A stretch of DNA of 64,000 nt from Thermaerobacter subterraneus DSM 13965 (GTDB lineage: Bacteria; Bacillota; Sulfobacillia; Thermaerobacterales; Thermaerobacteraceae): positions 1,799,837 to 1,863,836 of the forward strand of contig NZ_JH976535.1 of the NCBI RefSeq assembly GCF_000183545.2. The letters are read 5' to 3'. Positions 1-8,526 of this stretch are shown here, in pieces. The notes beneath the pieces were generated by a model that worked only from the letters and a program-made list of their open reading frames with translations, made no database searches and was not told where the DNA came from. Numbering within the stretch: position 1 is the first letter of the stretch; every line of letters starts with the position of its first letter. A program made the position numbers and the translations under genes.

Positions 1-251
1 TTGATGATGGCCTTGACGTCGGGATCCCGCCAGAGGTCGTGCAGATCGCCCAGCCGTTGTTCGGGCGTCCCGGCGGTGTGGCCGTGGTGAGCCGTGACGT
101 GACAAGCCGGCCGGGGACGGAAACCCCGCCGTTCGAGTTCCGTAAGGCCGCGCTGATAGCGCCGCGGGCACTCGGCGGCCACCGGGGCCGACAGGGACAC
201 GACGCCGACGGTGTCTCCGGGACGCAACCGTGCGGGTTTACGCAGCGCCAT
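1..251 (-). CDS. Peptidase S66 (LD-carboxypeptidase / MccF family), N-terminal part, cut by window edge
   Basis: The first 83 codons of a minus-strand gene that runs out of the window at position 1. The translation opens MALRKPARLRPGDTVGVVS and ends at a DPDVKAII stretch. In S66 LD-carboxypeptidases and microcin C7 self-immunity proteins the N-terminus has this GDxVGVVSPS strand, followed by the DPxVKAI helix just before the catalytic serine region. The family removes the terminal D-alanine from muropeptide tetrapeptides during wall recycling. The start at 251 is chosen over an ATG at 257 because GGAGAGG sits six bases before it but touches the other. It has no visible signal peptide, which fits a cytoplasmic recycling enzyme. 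The catalytic Ser, Glu and His lie outside the window, so the exact subfamily is open. Confidence 0.75.
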   Translation of the reverse strand, partial: MALRKPARLRPGDTVGVVSLSAPVAAECPRRYQRGLTELERRGFRPRPACHVTAHHGHTAGTPEQRLGDLHDLWRDPDVKAII

Positions 252-600
252 CCCCATCCTCTCCACCAAGCCCCCTCCGACCTCCTGCAGGCCCCTCCAA
301 CCTCTGCGGGCCATGCGGCCAGCCCTGCTCGAGAGCCCGTGCACCGACCTGGTTGGCCGATGCGGTTCTTGCGGTAGGCGTTCTGGGTCCTGGCTCGGGT
401 CGCCCTTCTACCGCGCTGGCCCACGGGTCCGGCGCGCAGGCCCGCGGGTGCAGGGTGCTGGCCCGTAGGTTCGGCCGTCGGGTCCGGCCGTCGGGTGCGG
501 CCTCCGGGCCGGGCCAACGGGCCGGCCGGCGCACCCGGTCTACGGGACCAGCCTGCAGACACGTCCCTATCGGCGTTCGGGTCCGGCCGCGGCCGGCCGG
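252..600. other. Gene-free GC-rich gap
   Basis: About 350 bases between the S66 peptidase start and the stop of the small membrane protein. Composition is extreme GC, so several long open frames occur on both strands, but none has a recognisable domain or a good ribosome site. The only structure I see is a short tandem repeat at 472-496. Because the S66 gene reads away from here, its promoter should lie in this gap, but I cannot pick one out. Confidence 0.5.
472..496. repeat. Two-copy 12/13-bp tandem repeat
   Basis: CGGCCGTCGGGT occurs at 472-483 and again at 485-496, a 13-base period, with a degenerate further copy downstream. It lies in the non-coding gap upstream of the S66 peptidase gene. 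It looks like simple GC-rich slippage and no function is suggested. Confidence 0.6.
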
Positions 601-822
601 CTACCGCCCCCGGCGGGCCGCCGCCCGGCCGATGGCATAGCCGCCCCAGGCTACCAGGAACAGCACCAGACCCGTGGGCAGGACCCAGCCAAAGAAGCCG
701 GCCGCCGAACCGGCGCCGGCTGCACCAGCGGTCGCCGGCCCCTCTTCGGCCAGGTAACGGATCAGCAAAAAGGCGGCCAGCCACAAGAGGTTGACGGCGC
801 CCACCACTTCGATGCGGTGCAT
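601..822 (-). CDS. Small two-helix membrane protein, unknown function
   Basis: A 73-residue protein starting MHRIEVVGAVNLLWLAAFLL, with the start set at the ATG at 822 behind an AGGGGG site. Two hydrophobic segments are visible, roughly residues 5-24 and 44-68. The second ends in a basic tail (GRAAARRGR), which predicts both ends on the same side of the membrane with a cytoplasmic C-terminus. A Gly/Ala linker joins the helices. It lies 139 bases downstream of galU on the same strand and may be the tail of the manC-galU unit. I recognise no family. An upstream in-frame GTG at 903 would add 27 non-hydrophobic residues and is less likely. Confidence 0.6.
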   Translation of the reverse strand: MHRIEVVGAVNLLWLAAFLLIRYLAEEGPATAGAAGAGSAAGFFGWVLPTGLVLFLVAWGGYAIGRAAARRGR

Positions 823-961
823 GGAACGGCCCCCTGCCTTGCTGCTGCGCCGAGCGGGATCGGGGCGAGCCCATTCGCCTGGCGATCGATGTGCGCCCCC
901 CACTCACCGGCCTTTACGACGCGGTTAGCCCAGTCGGTCACTGCGTCGCCCGTTGCCCGCA

Positions 962-1915
962 TTACCGCTGCCGCTTGAGCGGCGCCGGCTGGGCCTGGCG
1001 CGTGGCCGCGGCCTGTTCGGCCCCCGGCCAGCGGCCGGTCCTGAGCTCGTCCACCAGGTTGAACAGGTAGTGGCGGAAGTCGGGGGCCAGCTCCGGCCGC
1101 ATCAGGGCAAACTCCACCGTGGCCTGCAGGAAGCCCAGCTTCTCCCCCACGTCATAGCGCCGGGACCGGGTCTGGTAGGCGTAGACCGCCTGGTCCCGGG
1201 CCAGCATCCGCAGGGCGTCGGTCAGCTGGATCTCGTCGTTCTTGCCGCGGCCCACCCGCTCCAGCAGGTCGAAGATCTCGGGCTCGATGATGTACCGGCC
1301 GACGATGGCCAGATTGGAGGGGGCCTCCGCCGGGTCGGGCTTTTCCACCATGTCCCGGACGCGGTAGAGGCCCTCCCCCACCGGCTCCCCCGCCACCACG
1401 CCATAGCGCCGCACCTGCTCCCGCGGCACCTCCCGCACGGCCACCACGCTGGCGCCCGTCTCGCGGTAGCGGGCCATCAGCTCCGCCAGGGCCGGTTCGT
1501 CCCCGATGAAGATCTCATCGCCCAGGAGCACGGCGAAGGGCTCGTCGCCCACGTGGCGGCGGGCCTGCAGCACCGCGTGGCCCAGTCCCAGCGGCTCCTT
1601 CTGCCGGACGAAGTGGACGTCGGCCAGGTCGGCGATGTAGCGCACCCACTCCAGCATCTCGTCCTTGTTGCCCCGCTCCAGGTGCCACTCCAGCTCGATG
1701 GAGCGGTCGAAGTGGTCTTCGATGGCACGCTTGCCGCGACCCGTGACGATCAGGATGTCGTCGATACCGGCCGCCACGGCCTCCTCCACCACATACTGGA
1801 TGATGGGCTTGTCGACCACGGGCAGCATTTCCTTGGGCTGGGCTTTGGTGGCCGGCAGGAAGCGCGTGCCCAGGCCGGCCGCCGGGATCACGGCCTTGCG
1901 GACGGTGCGTGGCAA
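962..1915 (-). CDS. galU: UTP--glucose-1-phosphate uridylyltransferase
   Basis: Makes UDP-glucose from UTP and glucose-1-phosphate for wall and capsule glycans (cytoplasm). The nucleotide-binding signature AAGLGTRFLPATKAQPK is at residues 12-28, followed by KEMLPVVDKPIIQYVVEEA, the family's sugar-phosphate loop. The rest, including VEKP and the EIQLTDAL segment, matches GalU along its length. At 317 residues it is close to the usual 290-310. A TTG start at 1915 is chosen because GGGGAGGG lies eight bases upstream. An ATG at 1993 would add 26 residues before the conserved first strand. It lies downstream of manC with a 176-base gap, so the two may be co-transcribed. Short basic/Ala-rich C-terminal tail. 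Identification is firm; the start is likely. Confidence 0.93.
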   Translation of the reverse strand: MPRTVRKAVIPAAGLGTRFLPATKAQPKEMLPVVDKPIIQYVVEEAVAAGIDDILIVTGRGKRAIEDHFDRSIELEWHLERGNKDEMLEWVRYIADLADVHFVRQKEPLGLGHAVLQARRHVGDEPFAVLLGDEIFIGDEPALAELMARYRETGASVVAVREVPREQVRRYGVVAGEPVGEGLYRVRDMVEKPDPAEAPSNLAIVGRYIIEPEIFDLLERVGRGKNDEIQLTDALRMLARDQAVYAYQTRSRRYDVGEKLGFLQATVEFALMRPELAPDFRHYLFNLVDELRTGRWPGAEQAAATRQAQPAPLKRQR

Positions 1916-2091
1916 GGGACGAACCCTCCCCAACTTCCGGCGACGGTGTCGCCGGCCCACGAGGCCGGCGTATCCGTTGGTTTCCTGTCCCACATGCTTG
2001 CAATTCGGGCGTCAAGCAGCAGTTCCTCTTGCCGGTTTTGCGTCCTCCAGTCGAAGCTTCATCATCCATCGGTGACATCTTGTAGACCGCG

Positions 2092-3258
2092 CTACCGCGG
2101 CTCCCGGCCGGCGGCCGCCGGTGCCGGCGCCTGGATCCCCGCACCGCCCCGGGCCAGTTCCTGCAGCTTCCGTTCCAGGATGCCCAGGGCCTGGCGGAGC
2201 CCCTCGATGCTGTCCTTTCCCGCCACCAGGACCCCGTCGCGGGTGGCCGCCAGGACCAGATCCCGAACCCCCATCACCACCGCGGGCAGTTCCTCGGTCA
2301 GGACCGTGACCCCGGAGGAACCTTGCACCACCGCGGGCGCCGTGCCCAGCACCACGTTGCCGTGTTCGTCCCGAATGCCGTGGCGGTCGACGGCCAGCCA
2401 GGATCCCAGGTCGTCCCATGCGAAGCCCGCGCGGATGCAGAGGATGCGGCGCGCCCGCTCCAGGACGGCGTAGTCGACGGAGATGGACGGGAGCGCCTGC
2501 CAGTCGGCCTCCCACGCCGACCGCGGCTCGCCGGCGGCCACCCTCGCCGCCAGGCGCCCGAGATCCGGCGCCACCCGCTGGAGTTCCGCGCAGAAGACCG
2601 TGTTGCGCCACGCGAACATCCCGCTGTTCCAGAGGTAGCGGCCCGAGGCCAGGAAGGCAGCCGCCTGTTCCGGTCCCGGTTTCTCGACGAACCGGCGAAC
2701 GGGCACGGCAGCCGGTCCGGCGACTCCCGCGGCCCTGGTGACGATGGGAACGCCGGGTCGCACCGCCCGTTGGTCGAGTTCAATGTAGCCGTACTGGGTT
2801 TCGGGCCGGGTGGGCTCGATGCCGAAGGTGACAAGCCCCTCCGTCGTCGCCGCGGCGTCCAGGGCGCGGTCCGCCGCCTCGACGAAGGCACGGACGTCGG
2901 GAACGTAATGGTCCGCGGGAAGAACCAACACCGCGGCGTCGCCGTAACGGCTCGCGACATGCCCCGCCACCAGGGCGAGCGCGGGCGCCGTGTTCTTCCC
3001 CGACGGCTCGATCACCAGGTGCTCGGCGGCGAGCCCCGGCAGGACCTGACGGGTCAGGCCGGCGTAAGGCGCCCCCGTGACCACCCACACGTCCCGGATC
3101 CCGGGCACCGCCCGGGCCCGCTCCCAGGTGGCTTCGAGCAGCGTTCGTCCGCCGAAGAGCCGCAGGAACTGCTTGGGGCGCTGGGGCGTGCTGGCCGGCC
3201 AGAGCCGGCGCCCTTCACCGCCCGCGAGGATGACGGCGATGCGTGGCAAAGCGGGCAT
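2092..3258 (-). CDS. manC: Mannose-1-phosphate guanylyltransferase
   Basis: Converts GTP and mannose-1-phosphate to GDP-mannose, a donor for surface polysaccharide. The pyrophosphorylase signature LAGGEGRRLWPASTPQRPKQF is complete at residues 11-30. Further family marks are VIEPSGKNTAPA, VLPADHYV, FVEKPGPEQA, YLWNSGMFAW and SVDYAVLERA, all in the expected order. The protein is 388 residues and ends after the nucleotidyltransferase and left-handed helix region, so it lacks the C-terminal phosphomannose isomerase domain of bifunctional ManC proteins. The start is the ATG at 3258 with GGGAGAGG upstream. First gene of the minus-strand group with galU. The C-terminal tail is Ala/Gly/Pro-rich, a habit shared with many proteins here. 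Confidence 0.93.
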   Translation of the reverse strand: MPALPRIAVILAGGEGRRLWPASTPQRPKQFLRLFGGRTLLEATWERARAVPGIRDVWVVTGAPYAGLTRQVLPGLAAEHLVIEPSGKNTAPALALVAGHVASRYGDAAVLVLPADHYVPDVRAFVEAADRALDAAATTEGLVTFGIEPTRPETQYGYIELDQRAVRPGVPIVTRAAGVAGPAAVPVRRFVEKPGPEQAAAFLASGRYLWNSGMFAWRNTVFCAELQRVAPDLGRLAARVAAGEPRSAWEADWQALPSISVDYAVLERARRILCIRAGFAWDDLGSWLAVDRHGIRDEHGNVVLGTAPAVVQGSSGVTVLTEELPAVVMGVRDLVLAATRDGVLVAGKDSIEGLRQALGILERKLQELARGGAGIQAPAPAAAGREPR

Positions 3259-3560
3259 CGTGCCTCTCCCTTCCGGTTCACGCCATCCCGCCACCTGGCT
3301 GTCGTGCGATGCGTCGATCCCGCCGGCTTTACCGGCCCGCATCGGGAGGTACGGCTGGAGGGATGCTCCGTTGGAAACCGTTCCTGGTCAAGTGTACCGT
3401 CGACTGGAATGACAGGCAACGTCATGGTGGTGGCCGAGAACCGGTCCCTTCACCGACGATACCCGCGGGAACCGGGTTACAATGTTAGCATAACCGGCCA
3501 GACGCTGCGGCACGTCTTTCATGGTGGGGGGCCGTCCATGAAGGGGGCGGGGAGTGCGGG
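3259..3560. other. Divergent intergenic region, manC / HEPN
   Basis: A 302-base divergent gap that should hold the promoter of manC (leftward) and of the HEPN-MNT pair (rightward). It is less GC-rich around 3395-3500. A TACAAT element at 3478-3483 reads rightward but has no good -35 box at 16-18 bases, so I do not call a promoter. No conserved coding frame is present. Confidence 0.4.
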
Positions 3561-3953
3561 ATGAACAGAGCCCGCGATTGGCTGGCCCAGGCGCGGCTGA
3601 ACTTGCGACATGCCAAGCATAGCTGCGACGTGGGAGACTATGCCTGGGCTTGCTTTGCGGCCCATCAAGCTGCCGAAGCAGCTCTCAAAGCACTGCACCT
3701 GGCCAAAGGCCAGGTAGCGTGGGGACATTCCGTTCGTCTCCTGCTCGACATGTTGCCGGATGAGGTCAAACCCGGCGACTCCTTCATCGAGCGCGTCGCA
3801 GTTCTTGACCGGCTGTATATCCCGACCCGCTACCCGGATGCCCACCCAGCGGGACCAGCCGGACAGCACTATGCTCTCAAGGATGCCGAGGAGGCGATCC
3901 AGCTCGCCGGCGAGGTGGTGGATTACTGTGCAGGTCAGGGTCTGGAAGATTGA
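3561..3953 (+). CDS. HEPN-domain protein, toxin of a HEPN/MNT pair
   Basis: A 130-residue all-helical protein of the HEPN family. In HEPN/MNT systems this protein is a ribonuclease-type toxin that the partner nucleotidyltransferase neutralises by AMP transfer. Visible marks are the N-terminal helix with ARLNLRHAKH, the central AWACFAAHQAAEAALKAL helix that forms the dimer face, and the catalytic R-X4-H motif as RYPDAH at residues 90-95. The usual tyrosine-rich stretch DRLYIPTRYPD precedes it. The start is an ATG with GGGGAG upstream. The MNT gene begins inside its last codons (26-base overlap), so the two are translated as a unit. It lies between the nucleotide-sugar genes and the pilus operon but on the opposite strand, as an independent module. 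HEPN function as RNase is family knowledge. Confidence 0.88.
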   Translation: MNRARDWLAQARLNLRHAKHSCDVGDYAWACFAAHQAAEAALKALHLAKGQVAWGHSVRLLLDMLPDEVKPGDSFIERVAVLDRLYIPTRYPDAHPAGPAGQHYALKDAEEAIQLAGEVVDYCAGQGLED

Positions 3954-4350
3954 CCGTGGTGCCGTCCTGGAACAGGTCAAGCGATGGGCGGACGACCTGC
4001 TCCGTCGCGTGGCGGATGTGGAGGCCGTCGTGCTCTTCGGCTCCATGGCGCGGGGCGATGCAACCGCCCACAGCGACGTCGACTTGCTCATCGTGTTGAG
4101 GCAATCGGACTTGCCCTTTCACGAGCGCCATCGGTCCATCCCGTACCCGCCCGTACCCGTACCTGTGGAACTCTTCCCTTACACGGTCGCTGAAGTCGAA
4201 ACGATGCTACGGGAGGGCTGGGGCATGGCGGGACCGGCGGCCCGCGACGGTTTGGTTCTGGCCGAACGCGACGGGGCGTGGAAAGCGTTAATCGATGGAC
4301 GGGGGCTCAGTTCCACGATCCCCCCTCGGGGCACAATCGGGAAGTCGTAA
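3928..4350 (+). CDS. MNT-type minimal nucleotidyltransferase, antitoxin of the HEPN pair
   Basis: A 140-residue nucleotidyltransferase of the MntA kind. In characterised pairs the MNT protein transfers AMP to a tyrosine near the HEPN RX4-6H motif and thereby inactivates the toxin. The GS-X10-DXD active site is complete: Gly38-Ser39, then ten residues, Asp50 and Asp52, in the string GSMARGDATAHSDVDLLIV. The GTG start at 3928 lies inside the HEPN gene with GAGGTGG upstream, giving a 26-base overlap. An ATG-initiated longer frame exists further upstream but would lie entirely inside the HEPN gene. The C-terminal third (VPVELFPYTVAEVETMLREG) fits family members. The last about 20 residues look unstructured. 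Confidence 0.85.
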   Translation: MQVRVWKIDRGAVLEQVKRWADDLLRRVADVEAVVLFGSMARGDATAHSDVDLLIVLRQSDLPFHERHRSIPYPPVPVPVELFPYTVAEVETMLREGWGMAGPAARDGLVLAERDGAWKALIDGRGLSSTIPPRGTIGKS

Positions 4351-4464
4351 GACGGTTCCCCCGCCCTACGTGCGGACCTGGTGCGTCAGGAGCCATCGCG
4401 CACGGGCAGTGCGCAGGGTGTGTCCCCGGTCAACTGGAAGAAACGGGCCCGATAGGGCGGTCAC

Positions 4465-5310
4465 TTACCGGCTCGCCCCGCCCTCCGCGTTGCCCGCGTT
4501 CCCACGGGACGACAAGGTGCTGGCCTGCCCCAGCTCCTCGACCGTCACGGGCGAGCCCTGGGACACAGGCGGCTGCCCCTTCAAGTAGAGGTCAGCCCGA
4601 AGGCTCATCTGGTAGGGCCCGCCCTGGGCTTTGGCGCTGATCGACCAGGCGTGAACCCGCAGGCCAGAGTCACGCACGACCGCACCAGCGAATTGGGCCA
4701 GCTGGCTCCACGTGCCGGTGGCGGTGACCTCGACCGTCACTCGGCCGTACAGCGTGTCGGTTGAAGGTCCCGGGTTTTGCGTTGCCTGACCTGAATCGCC
4801 GCCAGTCCCTTGCCGTGCCGCTGGATCTTCCCCCGACGCCGACACGTTCCCGGTCCCGCCACTTGCTGCCGCGGCCTCAACCGGCTGGTACGGTCCAAAC
4901 ACCATGGAGGTCAGGGACGCGCCCGTGGCCTCTGCCTGCTGTGCGAGCCATGTCACAACGCTTGGCAGTTCCTCGACGGTGACCAGGCCGCGCTCTTTTT
5001 CCTGTACCTGGGCCTGCAATTGCGGAAGCTCCCCTGCGAGTTGTGCGAGGGACTTCGCAACGGACTGGGCGTTATGAGCCGCCTGGAGGGCTGTGGCGCG
5101 CTCCTCTCGCAGCACAGTCCACCGCTGAATCTCCGGAATCACCATGAGGGGTAAGAAGGTCAAGGCGAAGACCACCGCGACGAGCAGGAGCCAGGGAGCC
5201 GTCCGCACCAGAGGTGAACGATGATTCAGGACGCCGGATCGCAAACCCACTGACAGGGGCGCCGAGGACGAACGCTGCGGACGCGCCGGCTCTTCAAACC
5301 CCACCGTCAT
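4465..5310 (-). CDS. pilO: Type IV pilus assembly protein PilO
   Basis: A bitopic inner-membrane protein of the pilus alignment complex. A cytoplasmic N-terminus of about 37 residues is followed by one transmembrane helix (residues about 38-58, APWLLLVAVVFALTFLPLMV). A coiled-coil segment rich in Q and A comes next (VAKSLAQLAGELPQLQAQVQ), then an alpha/beta domain ending near TADLYLKG. The order and position after PilN identify it, since sequence conservation of PilO is low. A Ser/Gly/Thr-rich linker of about 50 residues interrupts the extracellular part. The start ATG at 5310 has GAGGAGG nine bases upstream and overlaps the pilN stop by 17 bases. Last gene of the pilus operon, ending 114 bases from the convergent MNT gene. 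Confidence 0.78.
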   Translation of the reverse strand: MTVGFEEPARPQRSSSAPLSVGLRSGVLNHRSPLVRTAPWLLLVAVVFALTFLPLMVIPEIQRWTVLREERATALQAAHNAQSVAKSLAQLAGELPQLQAQVQEKERGLVTVEELPSVVTWLAQQAEATGASLTSMVFGPYQPVEAAAASGGTGNVSASGEDPAARQGTGGDSGQATQNPGPSTDTLYGRVTVEVTATGTWSQLAQFAGAVVRDSGLRVHAWSISAKAQGGPYQMSLRADLYLKGQPPVSQGSPVTVEELGQASTLSSRGNAGNAEGGASR

Positions 5311-5962
5311 CGCCGGCCGCCTCCTCAAGCCACGCTTCAACCTGGAAGGTTATAAGGCCTCCGCCCCCGGCCGCATCGGGGGAATCGCCCGCCAAAGCCT
5401 CGGGCCGCCCTGCCGTCGCCACGCGGACGTAACGGAACATTCCCCCGGCCTGAAGGGCTCGAACGTACCGCTCCACCCCGTCAAACGTCTGGGCCGTTCC
5501 CGTGATCAAGACGAACCCGTCTTCCGCGAGGTTGGCAGTCTGCACCGCCGCTCCCTCGGGCAGTGCTGCCGCCAGCTGCTCGGCCATTGCTTGGACGTTC
5601 GAATATCCCGTGGGTAGCGCGTTGAGGACTTCGAGCTGCCGAAGCAGGCGAGCCCGGTCCTGCGTGGTCCCTGCGTACCGTGCGGCTTCTGCCTGCCAGC
5701 GCGCCTCGTCCGACCGCAAGCCGTCGATTTGGCCCTGAATCCGGCTATTTTGAAGGGAAATCCCCAGCCATCCCAGCACCAAACAAACGTCGGTCAGAGC
5801 CACCAAGAGAAGGATGACCACCAGGAACCCTGCGACCCGCGCCCGGCGTGCCGGCAAAGCGGGGCGAAGGAGGTTCATGGCCGGAACGGTGGGTAGACCC
5901 CGGCGCGCCGCCCGGTGCGACCGGAGCCCGGTGGCCCGGGGTTCAAGGGCGGCGTTCTTCAC
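5294..5962 (-). CDS. pilN: Type IV pilus assembly protein PilN
   Basis: A 222-residue bitopic protein that pairs with PilO and holds PilM at the membrane. The short cytoplasmic N-terminus carries MNLLRPALPARR, matching the PilM-binding INLLP-type motif of PilN. One transmembrane segment (AGFLVVILLLVALTDVCLVLG) and a periplasm-side coiled coil and ferredoxin-like domain (VQAMAEQLAAALPEGAAV, VERYVRALQAGGMFRYV) follow. The GTG start at 5962 shares a GTGA overlap with the pilM stop and has GGAGGT upstream, so the two are translationally coupled. An upstream open frame to 6067 would run deep into pilM. The assignment rests on motif and operon order. Confidence 0.82.
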   Translation of the reverse strand: MKNAALEPRATGLRSHRAARRGLPTVPAMNLLRPALPARRARVAGFLVVILLLVALTDVCLVLGWLGISLQNSRIQGQIDGLRSDEARWQAEAARYAGTTQDRARLLRQLEVLNALPTGYSNVQAMAEQLAAALPEGAAVQTANLAEDGFVLITGTAQTFDGVERYVRALQAGGMFRYVRVATAGRPEALAGDSPDAAGGGGLITFQVEAWLEEAAGDDGGV

Positions 5963-7113
5963 GGCCTCACCTCCTGCATACCCACCGTCACCAAGTCGGG
6001 ATCGGCGAAGTCTTCCGATGCAGCTCCGCTCGATGCAGGCCAGGCCTGCCCCCGCGACGCCGCCCACCGTACGGCGTGCCAGAGAGCCAGGCCCGCAGCG
6101 AGAACCGACGGCGCATCACATCGAGCCAGCGTCACCGCGGTCTGGCTGGCCCACCGGGCATCGCTGCGGGGATCGACGTCGAACCTTGATACGAGTCGTT
6201 CCACACCTTCCGTACCGGGCACCATCACCACGGTCCCGGCGGTATCGGATAGCGCCGCGACCAGGGCCGGCCACGCTGCACCGCCGCCGATCGCCCACAC
6301 GTCGGCAGGCGTGCTCCCCGTTTCCTGCCGCGCCCGGCGGAAGAGTCGGGTCACGTCACCGATGAGCTCCGTCGCGGTCGCCGTCCTGACCAGGGCGGCG
6401 ACGTCATGGCGAAGTTCGGTGGCACGGAGCTGACGCAGCTGGGTGACGGAAACGCCCAGTTGGGCGGCGAGTTCCGTTTCCAGAGCTCCGCTGCCCGCGG
6501 CGGAGCGGTGAAAGGCCACCGGGGCCCCGTCCGGTCCGATGACTAGCAGCCGGGTCGACGTGTGGCCAAGGTCGATGACGGCACACGAACGCCCAGGATC
6601 GGCAAGGAGCTGGAGGAACCGGGTGATACGCCACAACGTGACCCATTCGGGCTCTAGCGCCATGGGCCGGATGCCCCGTCGCGCCAGCTGGCGGTAGCGG
6701 GCGTCGATGACGGCGACCGGAGCGCCGGCGACGACGACCTGATCGTCCCGCCCCTCCGCGACATCGAGCCGGCCCGCTCGACCCAAGGGGCCCCCGGACC
6801 CGCCAGCGGCACCGGTCCCTCCGCCTCTACCCGGTAAGATCACGTAGTCAAACACGGCGTCTTCCACGGAGAAGGGAAGGATCCGCTGAAGTTCCCACTT
6901 CAGGGCCAACGGGAGTTCCCGGCGCGGTACGGGAGGCGCCGGCATGATGCGAAGGATCGCCTCGTCCCCGGGAAGGTTTGCTGTCACTCGTCCCTTGCTC
7001 CCGGGAGACACCCCCTGGACTCCGTCTTCAGGCGACCACCGCGCCCAGCGCACTCCGGTGCTCCCGAGATCCACGCCGAGCCCCGCAGATCGTCCTACAT
7101 CGAGCCGGGTCAC
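5959..7113 (-). CDS. pilM: Type IV pilus assembly ATPase-like protein PilM
   Basis: An actin/FtsA-fold cytoplasmic protein of the pilus alignment complex. Phosphate-binding strands are visible as GLGVDLGSTGVRWARW near residue 11 and SCAVIDLGHTSTRLLVIG about 180 residues later. The adenosine motif is in ADVWAIGGGAAWPAL. The segment PRRELPLALKWELQRILPFS is the typical PilM helix. At 384 residues it is slightly longer than most PilM proteins because of a Gly-rich insertion (GRGGGTGAAGGSGGPLGRAG). The GTG start at 7113 overlaps the stop of the preceding minor-pilin gene as GTGA, with GGAGG just upstream. It is coupled to pilN in the same way downstream. Confidence 0.88.
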   Translation of the reverse strand: MTRLDVGRSAGLGVDLGSTGVRWARWSPEDGVQGVSPGSKGRVTANLPGDEAILRIMPAPPVPRRELPLALKWELQRILPFSVEDAVFDYVILPGRGGGTGAAGGSGGPLGRAGRLDVAEGRDDQVVVAGAPVAVIDARYRQLARRGIRPMALEPEWVTLWRITRFLQLLADPGRSCAVIDLGHTSTRLLVIGPDGAPVAFHRSAAGSGALETELAAQLGVSVTQLRQLRATELRHDVAALVRTATATELIGDVTRLFRRARQETGSTPADVWAIGGGAAWPALVAALSDTAGTVVMVPGTEGVERLVSRFDVDPRSDARWASQTAVTLARCDAPSVLAAGLALWHAVRWAASRGQAWPASSGAASEDFADPDLVTVGMQEVRP

Positions 7114-8477
7114 GATCCTCCGCCCGCCTCCTCCGTCCAGCCCAGTAGCACCAGCACTCCGGACCCGGGAACGTTGCCACCCAGATGAAAGAGAGGCCGC
7201 AGCGACCTCGGGTCCGTCGTGATCTCCCATGGCGCCTTCAGCAACCCGAGCCCTTCAAGTTCAATGTCCCCTGCAGAGACCAGAGAGCCCTCAATGGAGG
7301 TCTCCCCAACCGTCCCTACCACCCCACCGATTGCAAGGCGGATGTCCGGCGTCGGGTTATCTCGAGGGGGAACCCGGTACGGCGCCGCGAACACGGACAT
7401 TGTACGCGAAGTCGGCCCGCGCACGACCAGGCTGAATTCGGTGATGTGCACGTCGTTGGACGGATCGTTGGCGGCATCAGGCTTCCGCTGGTCGTAGGTA
7501 CAGCCCGGTAGAACCGGGGCGCAATCGGGCGTGTTCGTGTCCAGGGCGTAAAGCGCCATGGCACTGTTTGAATTCCAGTTGACCAAGTCCACGCTGGTCA
7601 GTTCGATACCCTTGCCCGCCACCACAATGCCGTCGCCCGTTCCACTTCCGCCATTGACGAACCGAAGCTGGTCCACGTTCACGCTTCCTGCGACGACCAG
7701 AACGGATCCCTGACTGACGTTCAACGTGCTGACGTCGACGTCACCGGTGATCCCTACCCACGGAGCGGTCACGTGGATGGATCGGCATTTGGGTTTGGAT
7801 CCGATGTCGTACCACCCGGATACCGACATTTGGCACTCTGCACCGCTCATCTTGATCGGATTCGCTGGATTGGGAACCCGGGATGCGACGGCGGCATACG
7901 ACAGCCGGGGCAAGGGAACCGCCCCCTGACGAACCCCCGTTAGTTGCTGTCGCCGGCTGACGTTTAGTTCTCTTCCATAAACGGCTTCGGGGGAAAACGT
8001 TACAGGTGCACAATAGAACGTAATGATGAAGTCGAAGCAGTTGTCGACCTTCAGGTCCCGACTGGCAACCGTTGGATGAAAGAAGGCCGAACCGACCGCG
8101 AGGCGAACGGTGCGGCGTTCCCCAGGTCGGCCCAGCGACCACCCCGTGCTCTCCAGCACGTAGGTTGTCTGCCCGCCGACCTCCCGGGACGCCAGCGTAA
8201 CCTGGTATGCGCCCCTGCCTAACTGCCCTGTAACGGGCTGGCCGGACAAGAAAGCCTGGTTACCCTTCAACAGCTGATCCAAGCCTTCGGCAATACCCGC
8301 CTCCGCCGCGTAAAGAGCCGTCTGGCGGTGGGCCCGCTGGGTGGCAAAGGCGGTCTGTCTCGCCCACAGGACCATGTTGACGGACGCGATCAGGCTCAGG
8401 ACGACCAGCGCGATGGCTGCCACCACGAGGGCCTGACCCTCCTGACCGCGCACCGCTCGCCTTCTGCGCCACGCCAC
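7110..8477 (-). CDS. Pilus-associated protein with PilX-like N-terminus
   Basis: A 455-residue protein inside the pilus operon. The N-terminus is a short basic stretch, EGQALVVAAIALVVLSLIAS, then a helix ending near ATQRAHRQTALYAAEAG. This is the layout of PilX/PilX_N proteins, which lack the canonical Gly-Phe processing site but keep the hydrophobic helix and the YAAEAG turn. The remainder is beta-rich with repeated VDVSTLNVSQGSVLVVAGSV strands and cysteine pairs, suggesting an extracellular beta-helix or tip domain, an inference. A GTG start at 8477 with GGGGGAG upstream is preferred over a longer frame. It overlaps pilM by four bases. The exact role is unknown; a minor-pilin or tip-adhesin role is the simplest guess. 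Confidence 0.65.
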   Translation of the reverse strand: MAWRRRRAVRGQEGQALVVAAIALVVLSLIASVNMVLWARQTAFATQRAHRQTALYAAEAGIAEGLDQLLKGNQAFLSGQPVTGQLGRGAYQVTLASREVGGQTTYVLESTGWSLGRPGERRTVRLAVGSAFFHPTVASRDLKVDNCFDFIITFYCAPVTFSPEAVYGRELNVSRRQQLTGVRQGAVPLPRLSYAAVASRVPNPANPIKMSGAECQMSVSGWYDIGSKPKCRSIHVTAPWVGITGDVDVSTLNVSQGSVLVVAGSVNVDQLRFVNGGSGTGDGIVVAGKGIELTSVDLVNWNSNSAMALYALDTNTPDCAPVLPGCTYDQRKPDAANDPSNDVHITEFSLVVRGPTSRTMSVFAAPYRVPPRDNPTPDIRLAIGGVVGTVGETSIEGSLVSAGDIELEGLGLLKAPWEITTDPRSLRPLFHLGGNVPGSGVLVLLGWTEEAGGGS

Positions 8478-8526
8478 CCCCGCTCCCCCTTTCCACGGCC
8501 ACTGCTGCCCGCTGGCACCCTTGCCA

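Noticed and set aside
953-2473. Long plus-strand open frame of about 500 codons opposite galU and manC
   Set aside because: It is the antisense shadow of two clearly conserved enzymes. High GC at third positions keeps the reverse frames open. Similar shadows at 9998-11773, 26543-28717, 29945-32200 and 43326-46007 were dismissed for the same reason.
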